Source: Burkholderiales bacterium RIFCSPLOWO2_12_FULL_65_40 (GTDB taxonomy: Bacteria; Pseudomonadota; Gammaproteobacteria; Burkholderiales; Burkholderiaceae_C). From it: a DNA stretch of 64,000 bases. Position numbers and translations under genes: made by a program. The notes under the pieces are model-generated. The model was not told the DNA's origin. It saw nothing but the letters and a program-made list of their open reading frames with translations, and did not search any database. The stretch lies in assembly GCA_001770955.1 (NCBI GenBank), contig MESL01000054.1:44239-108238 (forward strand), written 5' to 3'. Below, one piece after another: positions 27,656 through 37,387 of this stretch; the first letter of the stretch is position 1; every line of letters begins with the position of its first letter.

Positions 27656-29749
27656 ATGTCCATGCAAGAAGTCATCACCGAGCCCGCCAAGGGGCAGTTC
27701 GTACGCTTTCCCGGTTCGCCCTTCGAGCTTTACCAGCCCTATCCGCCAGCGGGGGATCAGCCCGTGGCCATTGACAAGCTGGTGGAGGGGGTGAACGAGG
27801 GCGAGGTGTTCCAGACCCTGCTGGGCGTGACGGGCTCGGGCAAGACCTTCACCATGGCGAACGTGATCGCCCGCCTGGGGCGGCCTGCCATCGTGTTTGC
27901 CCCCAACAAGACACTGGCCGCCCAGCTCTACAGCGAGTTCCGCGAATTCTTCCCCAAAAACGCGGTGGAGTACTTCGTCAGCTACTACGACTACTACCAG
28001 CCCGAGGCCTATGTGCCCCAGCGCGACCTGTTCATCGAAAAGGACAGCGCGATCAACGAGCACATCGAGCAGATGCGGCTGTCGTGCACCAAGAGCTTGC
28101 TGGAGCGCCGCGACGTGGTGATCGTGGCCACGGTTTCGGCCATCTACGGTATCGGCAACCCCGAGAGTTACCACCGCATGGTCATGACGCTGCGGGCGGG
28201 CGACAAGCTGGGCCAGCGCGATGCCATCGCCCAGCTGGTGCGCATGCAGTACCAGCGCAACGACATGGATTTCGCGCGCGGCAATTTCCGCGTGCGGGGT
28301 GACACCATCGATGTGTTTCCGGCCGAGCACTCGGAGCTGGCCCTGCGCATCGAGCTGTTTGACGACGAGATTGAGAGCCTGCAGCTTTTCGACCCGCTCA
28401 CCGGCCGGGTGCGCCAGAGCATCCCGCGCTTCACCGTTTATCCCAGCAGCCACTACGTGACGCCGCGCGACCAGGTGCTGCTGGCGGTGGAGGCCATCAA
28501 GCTGGAGCTGGCCGAGCGCCTCAAGCAGTTTCTGGCCGACGGCAAGCTGGTGGAGGCGCAGCGCCTGGAGCAGCGCACGCGCTTCGACCTGGAGATGCTC
28601 AGCGAGGTGGGGCATTGCAAGGGCATCGAGAATTATTCGCGCCACCTCTCGGGTACCGCTGCGGGCGAACCGCCGAGCACGTTGACCGACTACCTGCCGC
28701 GCGACGCGCTGATGTTCCTGGACGAGAGCCACCAGATGATCGGCCAGCTCAACGCCATGTACAACGGCGACCGTTCGCGCAAGACCACGCTGGTCGAATA
28801 TGGCTTTCGCCTGCCCAGCGCACTGGACAACCGGCCACTCAAGTTCGAGGAGTTCGAGCGGCGCATGCGCCAGGTGGTGTTTGTGTCGGCCACGCCGGCC
28901 GATTATGAAAAGCAGCACGCCGGCCAGGTGGTCGAGCAGGTGGTGCGGCCCACGGGCCTCGTCGATCCGCTGGTCGAGGTGCGGCCAGCCACCCACCAGG
29001 TGGACGATGTGCTGCAGGAAATCCGTATCCGATCCGACCTGCACGAGCGTGTGCTAGTGACCACGCTGACCAAGCGCATGGCCGAGCAGCTCACCGATTA
29101 CCTCACCGACAACGGTGTGAAGGTGCGCTACCTGCACAGCGATGTGGACACGGTGGAGCGCGTGGAGATCATCCGCGACCTGCGCCTGGGCGCCTTCGAT
29201 GTGCTGGTGGGCATCAACCTGCTGCGGGAGGGCCTGGACATCCCCGAGGTATCGCTCGTGGCCGTGCTAGATGCCGACAAGGAGGGCTTTCTGCGTTCGG
29301 AGCGCAGCCTGATCCAGACCATCGGTCGCGCGGCGCGCAACCTTTCCGGCAAAGCCATCCTCTATGCCGACCGCGTGACCGACTCCATGGCACGTGCCAT
29401 TGGCGAGACCGAACGCCGGCGCGCGCGGCAGATCGCTTTCAACGAAGCGCACGGCATCACGCCGCGCAGCATCGTCAAGCAGGTGCGTGACCTGATCGAT
29501 GGTGTCTACAGCGAGAAGGCCGGCAAGGACGCCGAACGCCTGGAGCAGGAGGCGCTGCAGCGCGCCAAGGCCGAGGACATGTCGGAGAAAGACATGGCCC
29601 GCGAAATCAAGCGGCTGGAGAAGCAGATGCTGGAACACGCGCGCAACCTGGAATTCGAGCAGGCGGCGCGGGTGCGCGACCAGCTGACGCGGCTCAAGGA
29701 CCTGGCCTTTGGCGCGCATGGTTCCGACAATATCCCTTCGCCAGACTAG
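27656..29749 (+). CDS. uvrB: excinuclease ABC subunit UvrB
   Basis: A 697-residue UvrB. It has the helicase-like ATPase motif [18 protein letters not shown] at about residues 57-74, the beta-hairpin region [21 protein letters not shown], and DEXX-type [13 protein letters not shown]. Helicase motif VI is [11 protein letters not shown], and a C-terminal UVR (UvrC-binding) motif is at about residues 650-685. It loads onto damage delivered by UvrA and recruits UvrC in nucleotide-excision repair. The start is ATG 27656 (MSMQEV) or 27662. The frame extends upstream across the aminotransferase gene, but that part is a shadow. No clear LexA box was found in the short divergent gap. Confidence 0.97.
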   Translation: MSMQEVITEPAKGQFVRFPGSPFELYQPYPPAGDQPVAIDKLVEGVNEGEVFQTLLGVTGSGKTFTMANVIARLGRPAIVFAPNKTLAAQLYSEFREFFPKNAVEYFVSYYDYYQPEAYVPQRDLFIEKDSAINEHIEQMRLSCTKSLLERRDVVIVATVSAIYGIGNPESYHRMVMTLRAGDKLGQRDAIAQLVRMQYQRNDMDFARGNFRVRGDTIDVFPAEHSELALRIELFDDEIESLQLFDPLTGRVRQSIPRFTVYPSSHYVTPRDQVLLAVEAIKLELAERLKQFLADGKLVEAQRLEQRTRFDLEMLSEVGHCKGIENYSRHLSGTAAGEPPSTLTDYLPRDALMFLDESHQMIGQLNAMYNGDRSRKTTLVEYGFRLPSALDNRPLKFEEFERRMRQVVFVSATPADYEKQHAGQVVEQVVRPTGLVDPLVEVRPATHQVDDVLQEIRIRSDLHERVLVTTLTKRMAEQLTDYLTDNGVKVRYLHSDVDTVERVEIIRDLRLGAFDVLVGINLLREGLDIPEVSLVAVLDADKEGFLRSERSLIQTIGRAARNLSGKAILYADRVTDSMARAIGETERRRARQIAFNEAHGITPRSIVKQVRDLIDGVYSEKAGKDAERLEQEALQRAKAEDMSEKDMAREIKRLEKQMLEHARNLEFEQAARVRDQLTRLKDLAFGAHGSDNIPSPD

Positions 29750-29805
29750 GAATGCAGGTTTATTGCAACTTGTGCGGTGCAATCGCGACTGGCGAGTTTG
29801 TTTAC

Positions 29806-29836
29806 CCGACAAATTTAATAAGGTTTGTGCTACAAT
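29806..29836 (+). promoter_or_regulatory. probable iscR promoter with partial IscR type-1 site
   Basis: A -10-like TACAAT (29831-29836) lies downstream of CCGACA/GACAAA. The stretch TACCCGACAAATTTA around 29803-29817 resembles one half of the type-1 IscR operator. A leader of roughly 130 bases separates it from iscR. Autorepression is the family norm. Confidence 0.5.
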
Positions 29837-29973
29837 GACCTTACAAAAGAAGAACAACCCTCGATGAAGGGCCTGGCGCCAACGTGCGGCAGGTATGGGT
29901 GGAGACGGTGTCCTGGTGGCCATGAACCATTCAGGCGTTTCATGAACCAACAAGCCTAACTAAGGAGCTTGCG

Positions 29974-30510
29974 ATGCGTCTCACTACCAAAGGCCGTTTT
30001 GCGGTCACCGCCATGATTGACTTGGCCCTGCGCCAGAACAACGGCCCTGTCACCCTGGCAGCCATCAGCCAGCGCCAGCGCATTTCGCTGTCGTATCTTG
30101 AGCAGCTGTTTGGCAAACTGCGGCGCCACGAGTTGGTGGAATCGACCCGCGGCCCGGGCGGCGGCTACACGCTGGCCCGCAAGGCGGCCGATATCACCAT
30201 CGCCGACATCATCGTTTCAGTGGACGAGCCGATTGATGCCACGCAGTGCGGGGGCAAGGAAAACTGCCTGGGAGATTCCGGCCGTTGCATGACGCACGAC
30301 CTGTGGGCCACGCTGAACCAGCGCGTGGTGGAGTTTCTTGATTCCGTCACCCTGCAGAAGCTGGTGGACGAGCAACTCGCCAAGGGTCTGCAGATCGAGG
30401 AAAAGCCGATGGTTCGCCGTGCCATTTCCACCACCCCTGTGGTCAAGCCCATCCGTGTGAACGCGCCCAATTCGGTCTTCGCCCTGGGCAACGTGTTCGC
30501 CAAATCCTGA
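29974..30510 (+). CDS. iscR: Fe-S cluster regulator IscR
   Basis: A 178-residue Rrf2-family regulator: MRLTTKGRFAVTAMIDLAL opens a winged-helix domain, GPGGGYTLAR is the wing, and the [2Fe-2S] ligands are Cys92, Cys98, Cys105 and probably His108. With its cluster IscR represses the isc operon; the apo form controls other promoters. A strong AAGGAGC site precedes ATG 29974. It is the first gene of iscR-iscS-iscU-iscA-hscB-hscA-fdx, and a partial IscR-like half-site overlaps its promoter. The C-terminal 30 residues are longer than in the E. coli protein and end in ALGNVFAKS. Confidence 0.95.
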   Translation: MRLTTKGRFAVTAMIDLALRQNNGPVTLAAISQRQRISLSYLEQLFGKLRRHELVESTRGPGGGYTLARKAADITIADIIVSVDEPIDATQCGGKENCLGDSGRCMTHDLWATLNQRVVEFLDSVTLQKLVDEQLAKGLQIEEKPMVRRAISTTPVVKPIRVNAPNSVFALGNVFAKS

Positions 30511-30609
30511 AACCGCAGGCGCGATGGCCGAGCCCTGTGGGGCTGGCAGAGCGCTGAACGGGTTTTCCTCGCATTGACCGATTTGCCAGCCAGATTGACT
30601 GAGCCAGCC

Positions 30610-31830
30610 ATGGACATGACTCCGCATTTCCCCATCTATCTTGATTACGGCGCCACCACGCCGGTCGATCCACGCGTCGTGGACGCGATGATCCCGTGGT
30701 TGCGCGAGCACTTCGGCAACCCTGCCTCGCGCAGCCATGCCTGGGGCTGGGAGGCCGAAGAAGCGGTCGAGAAGGCCCGCACCCAGGTGGCAGAACTGAT
30801 TGGCGCCGACCCGCGCGAGATCGTCTGGACCAGCGGCGCCACCGAATCCAACAACCTGGCCATCAAGGGCGCAGGCCATTTCTACAAGGGCAAGGGCAAG
30901 CACCTGATCACGGTGAAGACCGAGCACAAGGCGGTGCTGGACACCATGCGCGAAATGGAGCGCCAGGGTTTCGAGGTGAGCTATCTGGACGTCAAACCCG
31001 ATGGTCTGCTCGATTTCGAAGTGCTCAAGGCCGCCATCCGTCCCGACACCATCCTGATCAGTGTGATGTTCGTGAACAACGAAATCGGCGTGATCCAGGA
31101 CATCCCGGCCATTGGCGCCTTGTGCCGGGAGAAGGGCATCATTTTCCATGTGGACGCCGCTCAGGCCACCGGCAAGATCGCCATCGACATGGCAAGCCTG
31201 CCCGTCGATCTGATGAGCCTGGCATCGCACAAGACCTATGGCCCCAAAGGCATCGGCGCGCTGTACGTGCGTCGCAAGCCGCGCGTGCGCCTGGAGGCGC
31301 AGATGCACGGCGGCGGCCATGAGCGCGGCATGCGCTCGGGCACGCTTCCCACCCACCAGATCGTCGGCATGGGCGAGGCCTTCCGTATTGCCCGTGAGGA
31401 AATGGCCCAGGAGCAGGAGAAGGCGCGGCGCCTGCAAAAGCGCCTGCTCGATGGCCTGACGGACATGGAGCAGGTCTTCATCAACGGTGACATGCAGCAG
31501 CGCGTACCGCACAACCTCAACATCAGTTTCAATTACGTCGAGGGCGAGTCGCTCATCATGGGCATCAAGGGTCTGGCCGTGTCATCGGGCTCGGCCTGCA
31601 CCTCGGCCAGCCTGGAGCCCAGCTACGTGCTGCGCGCCCTGGGTCGCAGCGACGAGCTGGCGCACAGCAGCCTGCGCATGACCATCGGCCGCTTCACCAC
31701 CGACGAAGAGATCGACTACGCCATTGCCACGATCCGCGAGAACGTGGAAAAGCTGCGCGAACTCAGCCCCCTGTGGGAAATGTACAAGGATGGTGTGGAC
31801 TTGAGCACCATCCAGTGGGCCGCACACTGA
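30610..31830 (+). CDS. iscS: cysteine desulfurase IscS
   Basis: A 406-residue PLP enzyme (E. coli 404). It has [14 protein letters not shown] at the start, [11 protein letters not shown], the PLP lysine in [12 protein letters not shown], and the active-site loop [14 protein letters not shown] with the persulfide cysteine at residue 330. IscS removes sulfur from cysteine and passes it to IscU and tRNA-modifying partners. ATG 30610 follows the spacer after iscR; a second Met two codons on is possible. The C-terminal [15 protein letters not shown] is the IscU-docking tail of the IscS subgroup, separating it from NifS and SufS. Confidence 0.97.
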   Translation: MDMTPHFPIYLDYGATTPVDPRVVDAMIPWLREHFGNPASRSHAWGWEAEEAVEKARTQVAELIGADPREIVWTSGATESNNLAIKGAGHFYKGKGKHLITVKTEHKAVLDTMREMERQGFEVSYLDVKPDGLLDFEVLKAAIRPDTILISVMFVNNEIGVIQDIPAIGALCREKGIIFHVDAAQATGKIAIDMASLPVDLMSLASHKTYGPKGIGALYVRRKPRVRLEAQMHGGGHERGMRSGTLPTHQIVGMGEAFRIAREEMAQEQEKARRLQKRLLDGLTDMEQVFINGDMQQRVPHNLNISFNYVEGESLIMGIKGLAVSSGSACTSASLEPSYVLRALGRSDELAHSSLRMTIGRFTTDEEIDYAIATIRENVEKLRELSPLWEMYKDGVDLSTIQWAAH

Positions 31831-31870
31831 GCACGCGGTCCCGAACTTCCGAATCAAAGAGGTAAACACC

Positions 31871-32269
31871 ATGGCTTACTCTGAAAAAGTGATTGACCAT
31901 TACGAAAACCCGCGCAACGTGGGTTCGTTTGACAAGGGCGACGACTCGGTGGGCACCGGCATGGTGGGCGCGCCGGCCTGTGGCGACGTCATGAAGCTGC
32001 AGATCAAGGTCAACCCGGAGACCGGCGTGATCGAGGATGCGCGCTTCAAGACCTACGGCTGCGGTTCGGCCATCGCTTCGTCGTCGCTGGTGACCGAATG
32101 GGTCAAGGGCAAGACGCTGGACGAAGCGGCAGCACTGAAGAACAGCGAGATCGCAGAGGAGCTGGCCCTGCCGCCCGTCAAGATTCACTGCTCCATCCTG
32201 GCCGAGGACGCCATCAAGGCCGCCGTCAACGACTACAAGACCAAACACGGCACTGCAGCTGCCGCCTGA
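31871..32269 (+). CDS. iscU: Fe-S cluster scaffold IscU
   Basis: A 132-residue scaffold protein. All three cluster cysteines are present (Cys37 in [11 protein letters not shown], Cys64 in [12 protein letters not shown], Cys107 in [11 protein letters not shown]), as is the assembly Asp39. The LPPVK motif (100-104), bound by the HscA chaperone, is intact. An AGAGGTAAACACC stretch before ATG 31871 gives the ribosome site. It builds [2Fe-2S] clusters using sulfur from IscS, then hands them on with HscA/HscB. Confidence 0.97.
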   Translation: MAYSEKVIDHYENPRNVGSFDKGDDSVGTGMVGAPACGDVMKLQIKVNPETGVIEDARFKTYGCGSAIASSSLVTEWVKGKTLDEAAALKNSEIAEELALPPVKIHCSILAEDAIKAAVNDYKTKHGTAAAA

Positions 32270-32273
32270 AATC

Positions 32274-32597
32274 ATGGCAATTTCCCTGACCGAAGCGGCA
32301 GCCCGGCATGTCAGCCGTTACCTGTCGCGGCGTGGCAAGGGCCTCGGAGTGCGTCTGGGCGTCAAGACCAGCGGCTGTTCGGGCCTGGCTTACAAACTGG
32401 AATATGTGGACGAGGCCGAGCCTGAGGACATCATCTTTGAGCAGCATGGCGTGAAGGTGCTGATCGACCCGAAAAGCCTGGCCTATATCGACGGCACGGA
32501 GCTGGATTTTGTGCGCGAGGGCCTGAACGAAGGCTTCAAATTCAGCAATCCGAACGAACGCGACCGCTGTGGCTGCGGTGAGAGTTTCCGGATCTGA
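32274..32597 (+). CDS. iscA: A-type Fe-S carrier IscA
   Basis: A 107-residue HesB/IscA protein with the invariant cysteines Cys35 ([14 protein letters not shown]) and Cys99/Cys101 (CGCGESF). IscA delivers iron or clusters to targets, mainly [4Fe-4S] enzymes under aerobic growth. It starts four bases after the iscU stop. An intrinsic terminator follows its stop codon, so part of transcription may end here before the chaperone genes. Confidence 0.96.
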   Translation: MAISLTEAAARHVSRYLSRRGKGLGVRLGVKTSGCSGLAYKLEYVDEAEPEDIIFEQHGVKVLIDPKSLAYIDGTELDFVREGLNEGFKFSNPNERDRCGCGESFRI

Positions 32598-32620
32598 TGA
32601 CTTCCGCCCTGTGCCATTCG

Positions 32621-32654
32621 AAACCGCCATCGCGCACCGTGCTGGCGGTTTTTT
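32621..32654 (+). terminator. intrinsic terminator/attenuator inside isc operon
   Basis: A 9-bp perfect stem (AAACCGCCA at 32621-32629 with TGGCGGTTT at 32643-32651) ends in a six-T run, between the iscA stop and the hscB start. This is a full Rho-independent terminator shape and would reduce expression of hscBA-fdx relative to iscRSUA. Confidence 0.75.
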
Positions 32655-32660
32655 GCTGAT

Positions 32661-33179
32661 ATGAACCTGCAATCCGACGATTTTGAGCTGTTTGGCGTGC
32701 CGCGCCGCTTTGCGCAGGAGCGCAGTGCACTGGACGCGCGCTGGAAGGAGTTGCAGCGTGAAGCCCACCCTGACCGCCACGCGGCCAGCGGCGGCGCCGC
32801 GCAGCGCCAGGCCATGCAATGGTCCGTGCGCATCAATGAAGCCTACCAGCGCATCAAGGACCCTATGCGCCGGGCGGCCTATCTGTGCGAGCTGCACGGC
32901 GCCCCCATCCGCGCCGAGGACAACACGGCCATGCCGGGCGATTTCCTGATGCAGCAGATGGAGTGGCGCGAGGCGCTGGAAGAGGCCGATAGCCTGGCGC
33001 AAGTGGAGGCGCTGGAGGACCAGGTCAGGCAGGCGCGGCGCGTGGCCCTGGAGCGCTGCGCCGATCTCATCGACCAGCAACAGGACTTTGCGGGTGCTGC
33101 CCGCCAGGTCAGAGCCCTCATGTTCATTGCGCGATTTGCACTCGACATCGAACGCCGCTTGGAGCAACTGGGACAATAG
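32661..33179 (+). CDS. hscB: Fe-S co-chaperone HscB
   Basis: A 172-residue J-type co-chaperone: FELFGVPRRFAQERSALDARW opens the J domain, with the HPD motif at residues 36-38, and the C-terminal three-helix part (residues about 85-165) binds IscU. It stimulates HscA ATPase and brings IscU to it. No ribosome site is evident before ATG 32661; the start lies six bases after the T-run of the internal terminator, so its expression may depend on read-through or re-initiation. Length is normal (E. coli 171). Confidence 0.93.
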   Translation: MNLQSDDFELFGVPRRFAQERSALDARWKELQREAHPDRHAASGGAAQRQAMQWSVRINEAYQRIKDPMRRAAYLCELHGAPIRAEDNTAMPGDFLMQQMEWREALEEADSLAQVEALEDQVRQARRVALERCADLIDQQQDFAGAARQVRALMFIARFALDIERRLEQLGQ

Positions 33180-33245
33180 TGCCCCGACACACCGCATTTG
33201 CGTGCCTTGCGCGTGCAGGCACAGACCCCGATACGACAGGAACCC

Positions 33246-35114
33246 ATGGCGCTGCTGCAGATTTCCGAACCCGGCCAGTCCCCCAACCCCCACCAACGGC
33301 GCGTTGCCGTGGGCATTGACCTGGGAACCACGCATTCGCTGGTGGCAGCCGTGCGCAATGGCGTGGCCGAGTGCCTGCCCGATGGCGAAGGCCGTGTGTT
33401 GCTGCCGTCCGTGGTGCGCTACCTGGCCGGAGGAGGGCGCCAGATCGGCCACGACGCCACGCAGGCGCTGCACACCGATGCGCGCAACACCATTGCATCG
33501 GTCAAGCGGTTCATGGGCCGGGGCCTGGCCGACATCGCTCAGGCCGGCAAGCTGCCCTACGACCTGGTGGGCAACGGCACGGACCGTGGCATGGTCAGCA
33601 TCGAGACGGTGGGCGGCGTCAAGTCGCCGGTGGAAGTGAGTGCCGAGATTCTGGCCACGCTGCGCTACCGTGCCGAAGATACTTTCAACGACGACCTGTA
33701 CGGCGCCGTCATCACCGTGCCGGCCTATTTTGACGATGCCCAGCGCCAGGCCACCAAGGACGCCGCGAAACTGGCCGGCATTCATCTGTTGCGCCTCATC
33801 AACGAGCCCACGGCCGCTGCCATCGCCTATGGTCTGGACAACGCCAGCGAGGGCATCTATGCCGTTTATGACCTGGGTGGCGGCACCTTTGACATTTCCA
33901 TCCTGCGGCTGACGCAAGGCGTATTCGAGGTGCTGGCCACAGGGGGCGATTCCGCCCTGGGCGGTGACGACTATGACGCCGCGCTGGCCGACTGGGTGCT
34001 GACCCAGCTGGGGCTGGAGGCCCATACGCCTGCCGACAAGGCGGCTGCCCGCCTCGCGGCGCGGGCCTGCAAGGAAGCTCTGACTGCTACTGAAATGGTA
34101 GCTTTCAGCGCAATGCTGGCGGGCGTTGAGGTCCGATTTGACGTGAAACGGAGCGATTTCGATGCCGCTACGGCCGAACTCACGGCGCGCTCGCTGGCGG
34201 TGGTGCGCCGCACGCTGCGCGACGCCCAGCTTGCGCGCGACGAAGTGCAGGGCGTCGTCATGGTGGGTGGCTCCACGCGCATGCCGCAGGTACAGCGCGC
34301 CGTGGCTGAGTTTTTTGGCCGTGAACCGCTCACGAACCTGAACCCCGACGAAGTGGTGGCCCTGGGCGCCGCCATCCAGGCCCATCAGCTCGCGGGCAAC
34401 AACATGGCCGGCGACCTGTTGCTGCTCGACGTGATTCCGTTGTCGCTGGGCATCGAGACCATGGGCGGACTGGTCGAGCGCATCGTGGCGCGCAACGAGA
34501 CCATTCCCACGGCCAAGGCGCAAGATTTCACCACCTACAAGGACGGCCAGACGGCTCTTGCGATCCATGTGGTGCAGGGTGAGCGCGACCTGGTGCAGGA
34601 CTGCCGCAGCCTGGCACGCTTCGAGCTGCGCGGTATTCCGCCCATGGTGGCCGGGGCCGCCCGCATTCGGGTCACCTTCACCGTGGATGCCGATGGGCTG
34701 TTGAGCGTGGATGCGCGCGAGCAGATCAGCGGTGTCGAGGCCCGTATCGACGTCAAGCCCACTTACGGCCTGAGCGACGATCAGATCGCCCGCATGTTGC
34801 AGGAGGGCTTTGCCACGGCGGCGCAGGACATGCAGGCACGTGCGCTGGTCGAAGCCCGCGTGGACGCCGACCGCATGCTGATCGCCACCCAAAGCGCGCT
34901 CGACGCCGACGCAGATCTGCTCACCGAGGACGACCGGGCTGCGATCGATGCGCGGATGGAGGCCCTGCGTATCCTGATGGCCACGGCATCGGATGCCGCG
35001 GAGCTGGAGGCCGCCACCCAGGCGCTTGCCAAGGATACCGAGCCTTTTGCCGCGCAGCGCATGAACCGTGGCATTCGCCAGGCTCTGGCGGGCAAGAACG
35101 TGCAGACCCTTTGA
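33246..35114 (+). CDS. hscA: Fe-S chaperone HscA (Hsp70 family)
   Basis: A 622-residue Hsp70. The ATPase domain has [35 protein letters not shown] and [17 protein letters not shown]; the substrate domain has [18 protein letters not shown]. It refolds IscU to release the cluster to acceptors such as ferredoxin. ATG 33246 with an AGGA site matches the HscA N-terminus; the earlier frame start was rejected. Residues about 280-295 ([15 protein letters not shown]), in a surface loop of the ATPase lobe that is variable among homologues, are encoded by a family 1 dispersed repeat. Length agrees with E. coli HscA (616). Confidence 0.95.
   Translation: MALLQISEPGQSPNPHQRRVAVGIDLGTTHSLVAAVRNGVAECLPDGEGRVLLPSVVRYLAGGGRQIGHDATQALHTDARNTIASVKRFMGRGLADIAQAGKLPYDLVGNGTDRGMVSIETVGGVKSPVEVSAEILATLRYRAEDTFNDDLYGAVITVPAYFDDAQRQATKDAAKLAGIHLLRLINEPTAAAIAYGLDNASEGIYAVYDLGGGTFDISILRLTQGVFEVLATGGDSALGGDDYDAALADWVLTQLGLEAHTPADKAAARLAARACKEALTATEMVAFSAMLAGVEVRFDVKRSDFDAATAELTARSLAVVRRTLRDAQLARDEVQGVVMVGGSTRMPQVQRAVAEFFGREPLTNLNPDEVVALGAAIQAHQLAGNNMAGDLLLLDVIPLSLGIETMGGLVERIVARNETIPTAKAQDFTTYKDGQTALAIHVVQGERDLVQDCRSLARFELRGIPPMVAGAARIRVTFTVDADGLLSVDAREQISGVEARIDVKPTYGLSDDQIARMLQEGFATAAQDMQARALVEARVDADRMLIATQSALDADADLLTEDDRAAIDARMEALRILMATASDAAELEAATQALAKDTEPFAAQRMNRGIRQALAGKNVQTL
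34084..34130. repeat. dispersed repeat family 1, copy inside hscA
   Basis: Diverged copy: GCTACTGAAATGGTAGCTTTC, then AGCGCAATGCTGGCG. In frame, it encodes a surface loop in the HscA ATPase domain. The match is weaker than at 7457 or 53532. Confidence 0.5.
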
Positions 35115-35136
35115 CAACGAACACCCCGAGCAAGCC

Positions 35137-35475
35137 ATGCCTGTCATCAAGATACTGCCCCACGCCGAATACTGCCCCCAGGGCGCCGAAATCACCGCAC
35201 CCGCCGGCACCTCGATCTGCGAAGCCCTGCTGGAGCACCGCATCAACATCGAGCATGCCTGCGACATGAGTTGCGCCTGCACGACCTGCCACGTCATCGT
35301 GCGCGAAGGCTTTGCTTCGCTGAACGATGCCGAGGAGGAAGAGGAAGATCTGCTCGACCGCGCCTGGGGCCTGGAGCCACAATCACGCCTGAGCTGCCAG
35401 GCCATCCTGGCGGCCAAGGATGTGACCATCGAGATCCCCAAGTACACGATCAACCACGCCAAGGAAAACCACTGA
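35137..35475 (+). CDS. fdx: ISC-system [2Fe-2S] ferredoxin
   Basis: A 112-residue adrenodoxin-type ferredoxin. The cluster ligands are seen in HACDMSCACTTCHV plus the late cysteine in SRLSCQA, and the protein is acidic (EEEEEDLLDRAWGL). It provides electrons for cluster assembly on IscU. It follows hscA by 22 bases and ends with the TGATG overlap to dnaQ, so the two are translationally coupled. There is no iscX between them, unlike the E. coli operon. Confidence 0.95.
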   Translation: MPVIKILPHAEYCPQGAEITAPAGTSICEALLEHRINIEHACDMSCACTTCHVIVREGFASLNDAEEEEEDLLDRAWGLEPQSRLSCQAILAAKDVTIEIPKYTINHAKENH

Positions 35476-36185
35476 TGCGCCAGATCGTTCTGGACACGGA
35501 AACCACCGGCCTTTCTGCCGACGGGGGCGACCGCATCATCGAGATTGGCTGTGTGGAGCTGGTGGCGCGCAAGCTCACCGGCAACAACCGGCACTATTAC
35601 CTGAACCCCGGGCGTGACAGCCATGAGGACGCGTTGAAGGTGCACGGCATAAGCAACGAATTCCTGCGCGACAAGCCCAAATTCGAGGCAGTGGCGGATG
35701 AACTGCTGGACTATCTGCAGGGCGCCGAAATCATCATCCACAACGCGGCCTTTGACGTCAGCTTCCTCAACAAGGAACTCGAACTAACGGGGCGTCCGCC
35801 GTTTCGGACTTTCGTCGCCGAGGTCACGGATACCCTGGCCATGGCCAAGGAGCTGTATCCCGGCAAGCGCAACTCGCTCGATGCCCTGTGCGACCGCCTG
35901 GGCGTGGACAACTCCAGCCGCACGCTGCACGGGGCCTTGCTTGATGCCGAACTGCTGGCCGATGTCTATATCAACCTCACGCGCGGCCAGGATGCGCTCC
36001 TGATTTCCGACGATGCCTCCGACAGTTCCACCGGGCCCGTGGTGGCCAGCGTGGACCTGAGCCGCATCGTGCTGCAAGTGCTGCAGGCCAATGAGCAGGA
36101 ACTGGCAGCCCACGAGCAGAATCTGGCGCAGATCGACAAGGCCAGCGGAGACAAAACAATTTGGCGATCCATTCAGACGGGCTGA
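35475..36185 (+). CDS. dnaQ: DNA polymerase III epsilon subunit (proofreading exonuclease)
   Basis: A 236-residue DEDDh exonuclease. Exo I is LDTETTGL (Asp7, Glu9), Exo II IIHNAAFDVSFLNKEL, and Exo III TLHGALLDAELLADVY with the catalytic His. The C-terminal segment, after about residue 180, contains the alpha-subunit-binding part. Its ATG overlaps the fdx stop (TGATG), placing replication proofreading at the end of an Fe-S operon. In E. coli dnaQ is instead divergent from rnhA. Its stop is close to the valine tRNA promoter, which lies partly within the dnaQ 3' end. Confidence 0.95.
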   Translation: MRQIVLDTETTGLSADGGDRIIEIGCVELVARKLTGNNRHYYLNPGRDSHEDALKVHGISNEFLRDKPKFEAVADELLDYLQGAEIIIHNAAFDVSFLNKELELTGRPPFRTFVAEVTDTLAMAKELYPGKRNSLDALCDRLGVDNSSRTLHGALLDAELLADVYINLTRGQDALLISDDASDSSTGPVVASVDLSRIVLQVLQANEQELAAHEQNLAQIDKASGDKTIWRSIQTG

Positions 36186-36200
36186 AAGCTGTGCCATAAT
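36172..36200 (+). promoter_or_regulatory. promoter of the valine tRNA genes
   Basis: TTCAGA (36172-36177), a 17-base spacer and CATAAT (36195-36200) give a reasonable sigma-70 promoter. It ends 22 bases before the first tRNA and starts inside the dnaQ 3' end. Confidence 0.55.
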
Positions 36201-36222
36201 AGAAGGCTGTCGCAGCGACAAC

Positions 36223-36297
36223 GGGTGATTAGCTCAGCGGTAGAGCACTGCCTTCACACGGCAGGGGTCACATGTTCGATCCATGTATCACCCACCA
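36223..36297 (+). tRNA. tRNA-Val (anticodon CAC), first copy
   Basis: 75 bases form a standard cloverleaf: acceptor GGGTGAT/ATCACCC, D-loop AGCTCAGCGGTAGAGC, anticodon stem CTGCC/GGCAG with loop TTCACAC (anticodon CAC), T-loop GTTCGAT. The CCA end is encoded. The second copy 40 bases later is identical. Confidence 0.95.
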
Positions 36298-36337
36298 CGT
36301 TGGCCGACAGCTTCGCAAGCCCTTTTGGGGTGGCGAC

Positions 36338-36412
36338 GGGTGATTAGCTCAGCGGTAGAGCACTGCCTTCACACGGCAGGGGTCACATGTTCGATCCATG
36401 TATCACCCACCA
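36338..36412 (+). tRNA. tRNA-Val (anticodon CAC), second copy
   Basis: Identical in all 75 bases to the copy at 36223-36297, including the encoded CCA. Presumably part of the same transcript; a terminator follows directly. Confidence 0.95.
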
Positions 36413-36420
36413 TTTTTCAA

Positions 36421-36444
36421 AAACCCAGCGTTGCTGGGTTTTTT
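36421..36444 (+). terminator. intrinsic terminator after tRNA-Val(CAC) pair
   Basis: Stem AAACCCAGC/GCTGGGTTT with a 3-base loop and a six-T run, nine bases after the second tRNA and three bases before the third. The third tRNA may therefore depend on read-through or on a promoter not identified here. Confidence 0.8.
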
Positions 36445-36447
36445 GTT

Positions 36448-36523
36448 GGGTCCTTAGCTCAGTTGGTAGAGCGGCTCCTTTACACGGAGTAGGTCGGCGG
36501 TTCGAGACCGTCAGGACCCACCA
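36448..36523 (+). tRNA. tRNA-Val (anticodon TAC)
   Basis: 76 bases with acceptor GGGTCCT/AGGACCC, D-loop AGCTCAGTTGGTAGAGC, anticodon stem CTCC/GGAG with loop TTTACAC (anticodon TAC), T-loop GTTCGAG and encoded CCA. Together with the CAC copies it covers GUA, GUG and, by wobble, other valine codons. Confidence 0.95.
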
Positions 36524-36528
36524 ACAGG

Positions 36529-37209
36529 TCACTCAGGCGTGACGTGTCCTTGATCAGCCGACATGGCTCGCCACAGGATATGGAACAGTTCGTCAAACTG
36601 ATCGGTCAGCGGGCGTTTTTCTCCGCGCACGATGTGCATCAGAACCACGCGCCCGATCATTCCCATGAACACATCGAGCAGTATCTTGCTGGATACCCGG
36701 TTGTTCAGAACGCCTCGGGCCTGCCCATCCTTCAAGACACCCAGGAAAGCACCCATCAGCTCGGGGCTCTCGTAGATGCCAATGTTCTTGTGGCGTGACA
36801 CCGGCACGGCAGTGAACATCAGCAGCATCACGGCTGGGTGCTTGTCCATGTAGTCCAGCGTGACCCAGCAGGTCTTGCGCAAGCGCTCACGGGCATCGTC
36901 AATGCCTTGCAGGTGGTCGATCATGCGCTCTGCCAGGCGGCCCAGCATCACATCGAGCATGGTGTAAACCAGCACTTCCTTGCTGCCGAAGTACTTGTAG
37001 ATTGTCTGCAGCGACACATTGGCGGTGCGCGCGACGTCGATCAGGCCCACTTCATGGAAATCGCGGCTGGAAAACAGATCGAGAACAGCCTTTTCGATCC
37101 GGGCCAGTGTGTCGCTGCGCATGCTGGTCAGCAGGACGCGCTGGTCTTGCGGGCCGGATGCCCGAGGCTTTGCGCCAGCGTGGGGTGGTGCAATGGTTCT
37201 TTCCTTCAT
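36529..37209 (-). CDS. TetR-family transcriptional regulator of acyl-CoA operon
   Basis: A 226-residue regulator. After a basic, Pro-rich N-terminal stretch comes the TetR helix-turn-helix (residues about 35-80) with VGLIDVARTANVSLQTIYKYFGSKE; the rest is an all-helical ligand domain. Start 37209 (MKERTIAPP) is preferred to the upstream Met at 37227. It is divergent from the acyl-CoA degradation operon, and the gap holds a perfect 16-base palindrome, the likely operator. By analogy with FadR- and PsrA-like TetR proteins the ligand is probably an acyl-CoA; that is inference from position. Confidence 0.88.
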   Translation of the reverse strand: MKERTIAPPHAGAKPRASGPQDQRVLLTSMRSDTLARIEKAVLDLFSSRDFHEVGLIDVARTANVSLQTIYKYFGSKEVLVYTMLDVMLGRLAERMIDHLQGIDDARERLRKTCWVTLDYMDKHPAVMLLMFTAVPVSRHKNIGIYESPELMGAFLGVLKDGQARGVLNNRVSSKILLDVFMGMIGRVVLMHIVRGEKRPLTDQFDELFHILWRAMSADQGHVTPE

Positions 37210-37387
37210 GGAAATCCATATTACCAAATGCCTGGAATGGCAGTAAAAATCAACTGCGTCAACTTGTCATCAAGTTCCGTTATGGTGAAGATGCAGACTG
37301 CTGCGTCACCCTGTACTGCGAACGAATGCGGGAACATGGCGCAGATTGACGGACTGATGGAATGTTCTCTTCAGGTGATTCAATATG

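Noticed and set aside
32226..35741. A 1171-codon minus-strand open frame over the isc operon
   Set aside because: It is antisense to iscU, iscA, hscB, hscA, fdx and dnaQ, whose catalytic residues are all intact; it has no recognisable domain.
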